DNA from: Streptomyces fragilis
GTDB taxonomy: Bacteria; Actinomycetota; Actinomycetes; Streptomycetales; Streptomycetaceae
Direction: 5' to 3'
DNA: 64,000 nucleotides
NCBI RefSeq assembly: GCF_003112515.1
Contig: NZ_BEVZ01000004.1
Span: 1,054,001 to 1,118,000, forward strand
How positions within the stretch are numbered: position 1 is the first letter of the stretch; every line of letters begins with the position of its first letter. The notes under the pieces were generated by a model. It saw nothing but the letters and a program-made list of their open reading frames with translations. It made no database searches and was not told the DNA's origin. Both the position numbers and the translations under genes were made by a program. Below, in pieces: positions 20,095 to 27,871 of this stretch.

Positions 20095-20819
20095 CGCTCC
20101 TCGCTCCTCTCAGTCGGCACTGGACTGCTGGCGATTGCACACCGGGGTCGCTGGCTGCCTCACCGTGTCCACGAAGATCGAGAACATGTGAAGCAGGTCA
20201 CAAGCCCGGCTGCTCCGCATCTTATGCCTGGTGGTCTGTGATCTGCGACACGCGGTGCGAGACGGGCTTTGTGATCTCTGCCACCTGAACGGCCGCCAAC
20301 GGCCCGGAGCGGCTTGGATCTTGACGCTGCACGCACACAACTGATCACACCAAGTGACAAGTTGGTTCATCCGCGCAGGCCAGAGGGCGCGTCTCCATAT
20401 CAAGAGGCTGACTGTGCATGCAAATTCGCCATGGATGTCGATCATTGATATAAGCGCCCGCTTCCCTCGACGAGGGCCGGAAAGGGTCGCCACGAGGACC
20501 CCGGGCCGGAGCGGAGCGTGTGCGCGCGTTCACGAGCGACACGGGAAGATCACGGCGGTGACCTTCTCGTGACCTCCGCCACATCCGGGAACCGTTCGCG
20601 AGGTTCCGAGTTGGCGAAGTCGTACACGGATGGTAAGCGAGGGCAAATCGGGCGTAACGACGGAAGTCCGTGCTCACAGGGCCGCGCCGCAGTGCCCGAT
20701 TCACACCTTTGGGGCCGGATACCCGTTCCGTGCATGCGTCTTGGGGGACGAGAAACGCCAAATGTGGCGGACGGCACGATTGTTGAAGGGAGCGTGAACC
20801 CCTGGTAGGTCTGGTGCAC
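20095..20819. promoter_or_regulatory. divergent control region, nuoA / NlpC-P60 gene
   Basis: About 725 bases with no convincing gene; it is locally AT-richer near 20380-20455. Two similar boxes 33 bases apart, TGTGATCTGCGACACG (20237-20252) and TTGTGATCTCTGCCACCT (20269-20286), partly match the TTGTG-N8-CACAA half-sites of the redox repressor Rex, which is known to control nuo in Streptomyces. Neither is a perfect site. A separate GGAACC/GGTTCC dyad lies at 20588-20607. No exact promoter could be assigned. Confidence 0.4.
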
Positions 20820-21635
20820 ATGTCCCAGACCGCTCACATACGCAGCCACCGGAAGCCCCGCCGCAGCGCCTCGAAGATCGCAGTGCGCGCCGGGGTCGCC
20901 GGTGGCGTTCTCAGCACCCTGGCCGTGGCCGGCGCCTCGGGTACGGCGACTGCGGCCGAGCCCGTGACGCAGACGCTGGAACTGCCCACGCTCACGGCCG
21001 ACCTGTCCGCGGAGGTCGCCCTCTCCGCCGAGGCCACCGCCTCCGCAGCCGCCTCCTACGAGCTCCAGGCCGAGCGCGACGCAGCCGCCGAGCGCGCCGC
21101 CGAACTGGCCGACCGCAACCTCGAGAAGGCCAAGGCCGAGGCCGCGGCCGAGAAGAAGGCCGAGGAGGCCGCCGCCCGCGAGGCCGCCGAGCGTGCCTCC
21201 CGCGACTCCTCCCGCGAGACCCTCACCACCACCGCCGCGAGCACCTCCGGCTCCAGCTCCAGCACCAGCACCGCCGCCACGGGCTCCGCCGCCTCGGTGG
21301 TCGCCTTCGTCAAGGCGCAGGTCGGCGACGCCTACGTCTCCGGCGGCACCGGTCCCAACGCCTGGGACTGCTCCGGCCTCGTCCAGGCCGCCTACAAGCA
21401 GATCGGCGTCAGCCTGCCGCGCGTCTCCCAGGACCAGTCCGTGGCCGGCACCCAGGTCTCGCTGAGCAACCTGCAGCCGGGCGACATCCTCTACTGGGGT
21501 GGCGCGGGCAGCGCGTACCACGTGGGCATCTACATCGGCGGCGGCCAGTTCGTCGGCGCGCAGAACCCCGGTACCGGCGTCGTCCAGGCGTCCCTGGACT
21601 ACGACCCGCCGTCCGGCGCGGTCCGCGTCCTCTGA
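20820..21635 (+). CDS. secreted NlpC/P60 peptidoglycan endopeptidase
   Basis: About 271 aa. Layout: an N-terminal basic region plus signal peptide (RSHRKPRRSASKIAVRAG, cut after ATAA near residue 40), an Ala/Glu/Lys coiled coil (residues ~60-125), a Ser/Thr linker, and a C-terminal NlpC/P60 domain. The catalytic Cys is in AWDCSGLVQAAY and the His in SAYHVGIYIGGGQ. Such enzymes cut stem-peptide bonds in the wall. The ATG at 20820 is preferred; an in-frame GTG at 20814 adds two residues. No c-di-AMP riboswitch is seen in front of it. Confidence 0.9.
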   Translation: MSQTAHIRSHRKPRRSASKIAVRAGVAGGVLSTLAVAGASGTATAAEPVTQTLELPTLTADLSAEVALSAEATASAAASYELQAERDAAAERAAELADRNLEKAKAEAAAEKKAEEAAAREAAERASRDSSRETLTTTAASTSGSSSSTSTAATGSAASVVAFVKAQVGDAYVSGGTGPNAWDCSGLVQAAYKQIGVSLPRVSQDQSVAGTQVSLSNLQPGDILYWGGAGSAYHVGIYIGGGQFVGAQNPGTGVVQASLDYDPPSGAVRVL

Positions 21636-21660
21636 CCTCAGGACCACACCGCACGTCGTA

Positions 21661-21701
21661 CGGCGAAGGGCCGCAGCCTCGGGGGCTGCGGCCCTTCGCC
21701 G
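21661..21701. terminator. bidirectional terminator
   Basis: An 18-bp perfect stem (21661-21678 with 21684-21701) and 5-base loop lie between the convergent NlpC/P60 and reductase genes. Confidence 0.85.
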
Positions 21702-21717
21702 TGTCCGCCTCGCGTCT

Positions 21718-23061
21718 TCAGGAACGGGGCGTGATCCGCGCGAGGGCGTTGAGGACCCGGTCGACGGCGTCGCCGCCGGTGGGGTCGGTGAGGTTGTTGA
21801 CCAGCCGGAAGGCGATCCGCATCAGCTGCGGGTGGGAGAGCCCCCGTTCGGCGGCCAGCTTCATCACCGCCGGCCGGCCGATCAGCTTCACGAAGGCGCG
21901 GCCCAGCGTGTAGTAGCCGCCGTGCGCGGCCTTCAGGACCTGCGGGTAGTGCCGCAGGGCGGTCTCGCGGCCCTCGGCGCCGCGCCGGGCGCGGGCCTGG
22001 ACGACCACCTCGGCGGCGATCCGCCCGGATTCCATCGCATAGGCGATGCCCTCGCCGTTGAACGGGTTGACGGCGCCCGCCGCGTCGCCGACCAGCAGCA
22101 GTCCGGCGGAGTAGTGCGGCTGCCGGTTGTACCCCATCGGCAGCGCCGCCCCGCGCACCGGGCCGGTCATGTTCTCCGGGGTGAAGCCCCACTCCTCGGG
22201 CAGCGAGGCGCACCAGGTGCGCAGCACGCCGCGCCAGTCCGGGTCCCGGTACGGCAGCGAGGCGTCCAGGACGCCCAGGCCGACGTTGCAGGTGCCGTCG
22301 CCCATGCCGAAGACCCAGGCGTAGCCGGGGAGCAGGCGGCCGTCCGGCTCCGGGCAGTCCCGCACCTCCAGCCAGGACTCCAGGTAGTCGTCGTCGTGGC
22401 GCGGGCTGGTGAAGTAGGTGCGCACCGCGACGCCCATCGGGCGGTCGTCCCGCCGGTGCAGGCCCATCGCGAGGGACAGGCGGCTGGAGTTGCCGTCGGC
22501 GGCCACCACCAGCGGGGCGCGGAAGGTCACCGGGCGCTTGTCCGCGCCCAGCCTGGTGTGCACGCCGGTGATCCGGCCGGTGCGCTCGTCCAGGACGGGT
22601 CCGGTGACGTTGCAGCGCTCGACGAGGCGGGCGCCGGCCTTCCGCGCCTGGTGGGCCAGCCGTTCGTCGAAGTCGTCCCGCCGCCGGACCAGGCCGTGGT
22701 CGGGGAAGGTCGCCAGCTGGGGCCAGTCCAGCTCCATCCGCATCCCGCCGGAGATCACCCGCAGCCCCTTGTTGCGCAGCCAGCCGGCCTCCGGGGAGAT
22801 GTCGATCCCCATCGCGACCAGTTCCTTCACGGCGCGCGGGGTGAGGCCGTCGCCGCACACCTTCTCGCGCGGGAACGCGGTCTTCTCCAGCAGCAGGACG
22901 TCGAGTCCGGCACGGGCCAGGTGGTGGGCCGCGGTCGAGCCCGCGGGGCCGGCGCCGACCACGATCACGTCCGCGGTGTCCGGGAAGGCCTCCGTGCCGG
23001 GCAGCGGGAAGCCCTCGTCGTCCTCGGGGGTGTGCGTGGTGTCGGGGAGCTGCTCGGGCAC
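21718..23061 (-). CDS. geranylgeranyl reductase family FAD oxidoreductase (likely menaquinone tail reductase)
   Basis: 447 aa. FAD-binding VIVVGAGPAGSTAAHHLARAG lies near residue 30, the EKVCGDGLTPRAVKEL motif follows, and GDAAGAVNPFNGEGIAYAMESG near residue 300 is the second FAD contact. The family reduces isoprenoid double bonds. In actinobacteria the relative MenJ saturates the menaquinone tail, and Streptomyces menaquinones are partly hydrogenated. The many quinone genes nearby support that role, but chlorophyll/archaeal-lipid-type or secondary-metabolite substrates are not excluded. The GTG start at 23061 follows GGGGAGA. Confidence 0.8.
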   Translation of the reverse strand: MPEQLPDTTHTPEDDEGFPLPGTEAFPDTADVIVVGAGPAGSTAAHHLARAGLDVLLLEKTAFPREKVCGDGLTPRAVKELVAMGIDISPEAGWLRNKGLRVISGGMRMELDWPQLATFPDHGLVRRRDDFDERLAHQARKAGARLVERCNVTGPVLDERTGRITGVHTRLGADKRPVTFRAPLVVAADGNSSRLSLAMGLHRRDDRPMGVAVRTYFTSPRHDDDYLESWLEVRDCPEPDGRLLPGYAWVFGMGDGTCNVGLGVLDASLPYRDPDWRGVLRTWCASLPEEWGFTPENMTGPVRGAALPMGYNRQPHYSAGLLLVGDAAGAVNPFNGEGIAYAMESGRIAAEVVVQARARRGAEGRETALRHYPQVLKAAHGGYYTLGRAFVKLIGRPAVMKLAAERGLSHPQLMRIAFRLVNNLTDPTGGDAVDRVLNALARITPRS

Positions 23062-23151
23062 TGCGAAATCTCCCCGGGTTCGAGGGTGCCGACGGGGTGC
23101 GACATGGGCAGTGTATGCAGCGACCACCCGTCTTCGGCCGAAGGACGTCCC

Positions 23152-23661
23152 GTGAACCGAACGCTGCCTGTGGTGAGACTCCGCGTGCCGACCGAGGAGG
23201 ACGCCTGGACGTGGCACAGCCTGTTCGGCGACGCGGAGGTGATGCGGTTCCTCGGCGGTCCCCGGGAGCTGTCCGCGTACCACGAGAGCACCGCTCGCCA
23301 GCGCCGGAACGACGCCGAACTCGGCTTCTGCTTCTGGTCGGTGCTCACCGAGGACGACGAGGTCGTGGGATTCGCCGGCGCGCAGCCGTGGCCGCACGCC
23401 TGGGGTCCGGCGGTCGGCGAGATCGAGATCGGCTGGCGGATGGGCCGCGCCCACTGGGGCCACGGCTACGTCACCGCCGCCGCCCTGCAGACGCTGGACC
23501 GGCTGCGGGAGGCCGGCGTCGAGTCGGTGGTCGCGATGGTCCTCGCGGAGAACGAGCGCTCCATAGCGGTCACCCGGCGGCTCGGCATGGAGCTGGAGCA
23601 GCGGTTCGTCGTCCCGGACGGCTCGCGGGAGGGCCACATGTACCGGCTGTCCCTCCCCTGA
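23152..23661 (+). CDS. GNAT family N-acetyltransferase (RimJ/RimL type), copy 1
   Basis: 169 aa. The acetyl-CoA binding region is WRMGRAHWGHGYVTAAAL, followed by ENERSIAVTRRLGM, as in RimJ/RimL-like acetyltransferases acting on amino groups of proteins or small molecules. The GTG start at 23152 has AAGGACG five bases upstream and aligns with the start of the second copy. Copy 2 lies about 120 bases downstream and is clearly paralogous (VVRLRVPTEEDA, IEIxWRMGRAHWG). Confidence 0.85.
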   Translation: MNRTLPVVRLRVPTEEDAWTWHSLFGDAEVMRFLGGPRELSAYHESTARQRRNDAELGFCFWSVLTEDDEVVGFAGAQPWPHAWGPAVGEIEIGWRMGRAHWGHGYVTAAALQTLDRLREAGVESVVAMVLAENERSIAVTRRLGMELEQRFVVPDGSREGHMYRLSLP

Positions 23662-23685
23662 GGGCAGGAAGGGCACCTTCCGCCC
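23662..23685 (+). terminator. hairpin between the two acetyltransferase genes
   Basis: GGGCAGGAAGG, a 3-base loop, and CCTTCCGCCC form a stem with one bulge directly after the first GNAT gene. Confidence 0.5.
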
Positions 23686-23783
23686 CCTGACCACGGGGAA
23701 CGGCCCGGAAACAGGGGTGCCGGAACGGCCGCGGCGTTGACAGGATGCACCGACCGAACCGTTCCGGCCCCGAAGGACCCTCC

Positions 23784-24296
23784 GTGACCCGATCCCTTCC
23801 CGTCGTGAGACTCCGCGTTCCCACCGAGGAGGACGCCGCCGCCTGGCACGACCTCTTCGACGACCCGGAGGTGATGGAGTTCTTCGGCGGGAAGTCCGCC
23901 TCGCCGGCCGCCTACGAGCGCATCACCGCCCGGCAGCGCGGCTACGCCGAGCAGTACGGCTTCTGCCTGTGGTCCGTGCTCGACGAGGACGACCAGGTCG
24001 TCGGCTTCGTGGGCGCCCAGCCGTGGGGGCAGGACTGGGGGCCGGACGCCGAGACGATCGAGATCGCCTGGCGGATGGGCCGCGCCCACTGGGGCCGCGG
24101 CTACGTCACCGCCGCCGCGCTGCGGACGCTGGAGGTCCTGCGGGAGAGCGGGCTCACCTCGGTGATCGCCATGGTCGACGCGGAGAACGAGCGCTCCATA
24201 GCGGTCACCCGGCGCCTGGGCATGAAGCTGGAGGAGCGGCTGATCGCTCCGGACACCCAGCGGGACTGGAACATGTACCGGCTGTCGCTGACCTGA
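23784..24296 (+). CDS. GNAT family N-acetyltransferase (RimJ/RimL type), copy 2
   Basis: 170 aa, a paralogue of the preceding gene with the same start context (GAAGGACCCTCC before GTG). WRMGRAHWGRGYVTAAALRT and ENERSIAVTRRLGMKLEER mark the CoA site. Differences concentrate in the central loop and C-terminal strand, which suggests different substrates after duplication. Confidence 0.85.
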   Translation: MTRSLPVVRLRVPTEEDAAAWHDLFDDPEVMEFFGGKSASPAAYERITARQRGYAEQYGFCLWSVLDEDDQVVGFVGAQPWGQDWGPDAETIEIAWRMGRAHWGRGYVTAAALRTLEVLRESGLTSVIAMVDAENERSIAVTRRLGMKLEERLIAPDTQRDWNMYRLSLT

Positions 24297-24316
24297 CGTC
24301 CCGTGGGGTCGCCGCG

Positions 24317-24355
24317 GCCGGGGCAGGGGTGGCGTGGGCGGCGACCTGCCCCGGC
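24317..24355. terminator. hairpin between convergent genes
   Basis: An 11-bp stem (GCCGGGGCAGG and its complement, 24317-24327 with 24345-24355) and 17-base loop lie between the second GNAT gene and the zinc-ribbon membrane protein gene. Confidence 0.55.
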
Positions 24356-24365
24356 GGCGACGGCG

Positions 24366-26288
24366 TCAGGCGCGTGGCCGGGCGAAACGTGAGGCCACCG
24401 CGGCGGGGCCGAGCACCCACAGGAGGCCGAGGAGCGCGGCGAGGCCGAGGTCCGGGCCGACGTGGACCAGCGTGCGCCTGCGCAGGACGTCGGGCAGGAA
24501 CTCGTCGGCGAAGCCGGCCCCCTCCACCAGGTCGGCGGTCACCGTGCCGCACGCGGCCAGGAGGAGGAACAGGCCCAGGACGAGGCCTCCGGCCAGGAGC
24601 GCCTCACCGGGCCCGGTGGAACGCCGGGCGACGATCCATCCGATCAGCAGCGCGCAGAGCAGGCCGAGCACCAGTGCGGCCACGGCGGGACCGGGGCCCG
24701 CGTCGGCGAGCTCCGACAGCCCGAAGGTCCGTCGCCCTCCCAGCTGTCCCTCACCGGCGAACACCCACCCCTCCCGCCGCACCGGCACGGCCCAGGCCAG
24801 GCCGAGCAGGTACACCGCCAGGTTGGGCAGCAGGGCCAGCACGACGACAGCGTCGTGCTGGCCCGGCCCGGTGCCGCTCGAGGGCAGCACGTGCACGCCC
24901 AGCAGAGCCGACGCGAGCAGCACCAGCACGACCGTGCCGCACAGCGCCAGGACGGCGGCCGTGGCCCGCACGGCGGTACCGCCGGCCCGCAGCAGCTGAT
25001 CCGGCCCCGGCCGGGTGGCCCGCCACCGTGCCAGTTCCTCGCGGCCCGCCACCGCGGCGACCACGACGACGGCGGCGAGCAGCGCGACGAACCCCGCGCG
25101 GAGGGGGGAGACGGTGACGGACAGTCCCCCGGACCCGCCGGACCCGCCCGACCCGGCGAACAGGGCCAGCAGCAGGGCGCCGACGGCAGTCAGCAGACCG
25201 GTACGCAGGGCGGCCTCGAGAGCCCCTTCACGGCGGGCGGCCGGCGACGGGGTGTCCGCCACGAGGGCGTGACCACCGGCGGCCGTGCCCGGCGTCGTCG
25301 CAGCGGCCCCGTCGGTGGCGGTGCCGGGCGACGACGCGGCGGCCGCGCCACCGGCCGCACTCGGCGACAGCGGAACGGTCCCGCCCGTAGCGGCGGTGCC
25401 CGGCGACGACGCAGCGATCCCCCCGGCGGCGGCCCTTGGCGGGAGCGGACGGGCTGCCGCCCTGGAGGCGAGGCGGGTGCGGATGAGGCGGCCGGCCAGC
25501 CAGAGGCCGAGCAGCCACAGGAGGGTGGCGGCGAACGGGACGCCGGAGACCTCGACGGCGTAGCCGCCCGGCGCGAACATCGCCATCCCGCCGCCCTCCT
25601 GCCGCAGCTGCGTCCCGCCCGCGCCGGTGCCCTGCAGCAGCAGGGCGAGGAGGCCCCGACTCCCGCCCGCCGACTCCTCGGTGGCCATGCCGACCACCTG
25701 CAGCACGACCCCGACCGCCACCGCCGCCCCCAGCAGCAGCCCCAGCGGGATCAGCGCGGCCGTCGCCGCCCCGGCCCAGTCCCCGCCGACGAACCGCTCC
25801 GGAAACGATTCCCCGCCCGGCGCCCGCGGGGGCCCGGCGGGGGCCGGCGGGGCGGATGGCGCGGGGGGCGCGGAGGGCGCGGGGGGTATGGAGGGCGCGG
25901 GGGGTATGGAGGGTTTGGCGGGCCCGGCCGAGGGATCGGAACGGGCGGACACAGCCGGAGCAGTCGAGGGCGCGGCGGCGGGCGCGGTCGGCGCCGTCGA
26001 GGGCACGGCGAGGGCGGCGGGCGCGGTCGACGCGGTGGGCGGAACAGGCGGAACGGGCGGCTTCGCCGGTGGTTGCGCCGCAGCGGCGGGCGCCGACACG
26101 TCAGGCGGCGCCACCGGACGCGGCGGCTCCACCGGACGCGGCGGTTCCACCGGGCGCTCCGGTTCCGCCGGGACCCCGCCGCCCGGCGGGGCGGGCGGGG
26201 GCCCCTCGATCACCGGGGCGGCGCAACTCGCGCAGAAGCGCGCCCCGTCAGGCCCCGCGGTGCGGCATCGCGGGCAGAACGTGGCCAT
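24366..26288 (-). CDS. zinc-ribbon, proline-rich, polytopic membrane protein of unknown function
   Basis: 640 aa, not recognised as a known enzyme. The N terminus is a zinc ribbon with two CxxC pairs (FCPRC and FCASC). Next comes a low-complexity Pro/Ala/Val linker (~residues 25-165) with repeats such as VEPPRPVEPPRP and IPPAPS. The remaining 470 residues hold roughly eight to ten hydrophobic helices and further Ala/Gly/Thr repeats in the loops. The start at 26288 (MATFCPRC) is chosen; an in-frame GTG lies nine bases upstream. It is probably an envelope protein with a cytosolic zinc-binding end. Confidence 0.75.
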   Translation of the reverse strand: MATFCPRCRTAGPDGARFCASCAAPVIEGPPPAPPGGGVPAEPERPVEPPRPVEPPRPVAPPDVSAPAAAAQPPAKPPVPPVPPTASTAPAALAVPSTAPTAPAAAPSTAPAVSARSDPSAGPAKPSIPPAPSIPPAPSAPPAPSAPPAPAGPPRAPGGESFPERFVGGDWAGAATAALIPLGLLLGAAVAVGVVLQVVGMATEESAGGSRGLLALLLQGTGAGGTQLRQEGGGMAMFAPGGYAVEVSGVPFAATLLWLLGLWLAGRLIRTRLASRAAARPLPPRAAAGGIAASSPGTAATGGTVPLSPSAAGGAAAASSPGTATDGAAATTPGTAAGGHALVADTPSPAARREGALEAALRTGLLTAVGALLLALFAGSGGSGGSGGLSVTVSPLRAGFVALLAAVVVVAAVAGREELARWRATRPGPDQLLRAGGTAVRATAAVLALCGTVVLVLLASALLGVHVLPSSGTGPGQHDAVVVLALLPNLAVYLLGLAWAVPVRREGWVFAGEGQLGGRRTFGLSELADAGPGPAVAALVLGLLCALLIGWIVARRSTGPGEALLAGGLVLGLFLLLAACGTVTADLVEGAGFADEFLPDVLRRRTLVHVGPDLGLAALLGLLWVLGPAAVASRFARPRA

Positions 26289-26415
26289 GGGTACCACCCA
26301 TCCTGGAGGACTCGGCTGCCCCTTCGGACACCGGGGCGCGCCCTACAGTTCCCCCAAAGCCCGCTCCGTGCCACGGAGTTGGCCAATCCGGCCGCGAACT
26401 CCGGGACCGCGCCGC

Positions 26416-27120
26416 TCAGTCCCGCTTGAACCCGCGGTGCAGGGCCACCACGCCGCCCGTGAGGTTGCGCCAGGCCACGTCGCTCCAGCCCGCCTTGACC
26501 AGACGCGAGGCGAGCGCCGGCTGGTCGGGCCACTCCTGGATCGACTCGGCCAGGTACACGTACGCGTCCGGGTTGGAGGACACCGTCCGGGCCACCGGCG
26601 GGAGCGCCTTCATCAGGTACTCCATGTAGACGGTGCGGAACGGCGCCCACACCGGCCGGCTGAACTCGCAGATCACCACGCGCCCGCCCGGCTTGGTCAC
26701 CCGGTACAGCTCGGCGAGCGCGGTGTCCGTGGCCTGCACGTTGCGCAGGCCGAAGGAGATGGTGACGGCGTCGAACGTGTCGTCCTTGAACGGCAGCTTC
26801 GTCGCGTCCCCGGCGGTGAACGGCATCCACGGGTGGCGTTCCTTGCCGACCCGCAGCATGCCGAGGGAGAAGTCGCACGGCACCACGTAGGCGCCGGCCT
26901 CCGCGAACGGCTGCGAGGAGGTGGCCGTGCCGGCCGCCAGGTCGAGCACCTTCTGCCCCGGGCGGGCGTCGACGGCCTTGGCGACCTCCTTGCGCCAGAG
27001 CCTTGCCTGGCCGAGGGACAGCACGTCGTTGGTGAGGTCGTACCGCTTCGCCACGCCGTCGAACATCGAGGCGACTTCGTGCGGCTGCTTGTCCAGGGAT
27101 GCGCGGGTCACGCCGCCCAT
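26416..27120 (-). CDS. menG: demethylmenaquinone methyltransferase
   Basis: 234 aa. A UbiE/MenG-type SAM methyltransferase with MFDGVAKRYDLTNDVLSLG at the N terminus, SAM motif DLAAGTATSS, and the family signature SFGLRNV. It methylates demethylmenaquinone to menaquinone, the last step common to both menaquinone pathways. Other quinone genes lie close by (mqnC 0.8 kb away, geranylgeranyl reductase-like 3.4 kb). The start could alternatively be the GTG three codons in. Confidence 0.93.
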   Translation of the reverse strand: MGGVTRASLDKQPHEVASMFDGVAKRYDLTNDVLSLGQARLWRKEVAKAVDARPGQKVLDLAAGTATSSQPFAEAGAYVVPCDFSLGMLRVGKERHPWMPFTAGDATKLPFKDDTFDAVTISFGLRNVQATDTALAELYRVTKPGGRVVICEFSRPVWAPFRTVYMEYLMKALPPVARTVSSNPDAYVYLAESIQEWPDQPALASRLVKAGWSDVAWRNLTGGVVALHRGFKRD

Positions 27121-27228
27121 TGTTGCAGCCGCCCCCGGCCCCGCCGCGAACGCCCCGGCCGACGGGTCCGGGCGCTGGTCAGGGGGGCGAATCGCCCGGA
27201 AGCGGCGGCGCAGCAGTGACAGGCACCC

Positions 27229-27861
27229 TCAGCGGCGGCGGAAGACCAGGCGGCCGGCGAGGACCGTGGCGAGGCAGGTCCCGTCGGCGGCGCGGATCAC
27301 GAAGTCCGCGTTGCGCACCGGGGCGACCTCGAGGAGGCGGGGCAGCAGTTCCGCGGCCCGGCCGCCGAGGCCGGTCACGCCCATGCCGGAGCGCTGGACG
27401 ATCGTCGCGATCGCCGGGTCGGCGAAGGGGCCCTCCACCTTCACGGTGCCGACGGAGAGCAGGCGCTGGACGCCGCGCCGGGCGCTCTGGCGGAGCCGGG
27501 CGGCGGTCATCGGGAGCGCGGCGAACGCCTCGCCGGTGAGCGGCTCGGCGCCGAGTTCGTCCACCTCGCGGGGGTCGGGCCAGTAGGCGCGCTCCAGCAG
27601 GGCGTGGCCGTCCGGCTCGTGCCGGCCCGGCTCCAGGAGGCCCTCCCATTCGCGGACCCGGACCTCCGGGGTCCACCCGGCCGCGTCCTCGGGTACGTCG
27701 CCCTCCGCCCGGGCGAGCCGGGCGTGGTCGGCGCGCAGCAGTTCCTCGTACGGGCCCGCCGCCACGACGTGCGGCGTCGCGACGAGCACCGCGCAGCCGG
27801 GCTCCACCGGCCCGCCCACCGTGCGGCGGACGCCCAGCGAGGGCCGGTGGATGGTCAGCAA
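27229..27861 (-). CDS. imidazolonepropionase-like composite-domain protein
   Basis: 210 aa. It resembles the small beta-sandwich composite domain of amidohydrolases (HutI/deaminase type), with GPYEELLRAD, a long central insert, and the closing strand GTCLATVLAGRLVFRRR. It lacks the TIM-barrel metal site, so it is unlikely to be an amidohydrolase alone. It starts 10 bases after the mqnC stop, apparently from TTG at 27861, and sits between mqnC and menG, so a role in menaquinone synthesis is possible but unproven. Confidence 0.55.
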   Translation of the reverse strand: MLTIHRPSLGVRRTVGGPVEPGCAVLVATPHVVAAGPYEELLRADHARLARAEGDVPEDAAGWTPEVRVREWEGLLEPGRHEPDGHALLERAYWPDPREVDELGAEPLTGEAFAALPMTAARLRQSARRGVQRLLSVGTVKVEGPFADPAIATIVQRSGMGVTGLGGRAAELLPRLLEVAPVRNADFVIRAADGTCLATVLAGRLVFRRR

Positions 27862-27871
27862 CGCCCCGGCC

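Noticed and set aside
19724..20140. 138-codon minus-strand ORF overlapping nuoA
   Set aside because: Out-of-frame shadow of nuoA, Arg-rich, without membrane segments.
20580..20819. Second c-di-AMP riboswitch upstream of the NlpC/P60 gene
   Set aside because: Such genes often have one, but none of the conserved ydaO blocks is present here.
20345..20821. 158-codon minus-strand ORF in the nuoA upstream region
   Set aside because: No ribosome binding site, no motif, unusual residue composition; it lies in a promoter region.
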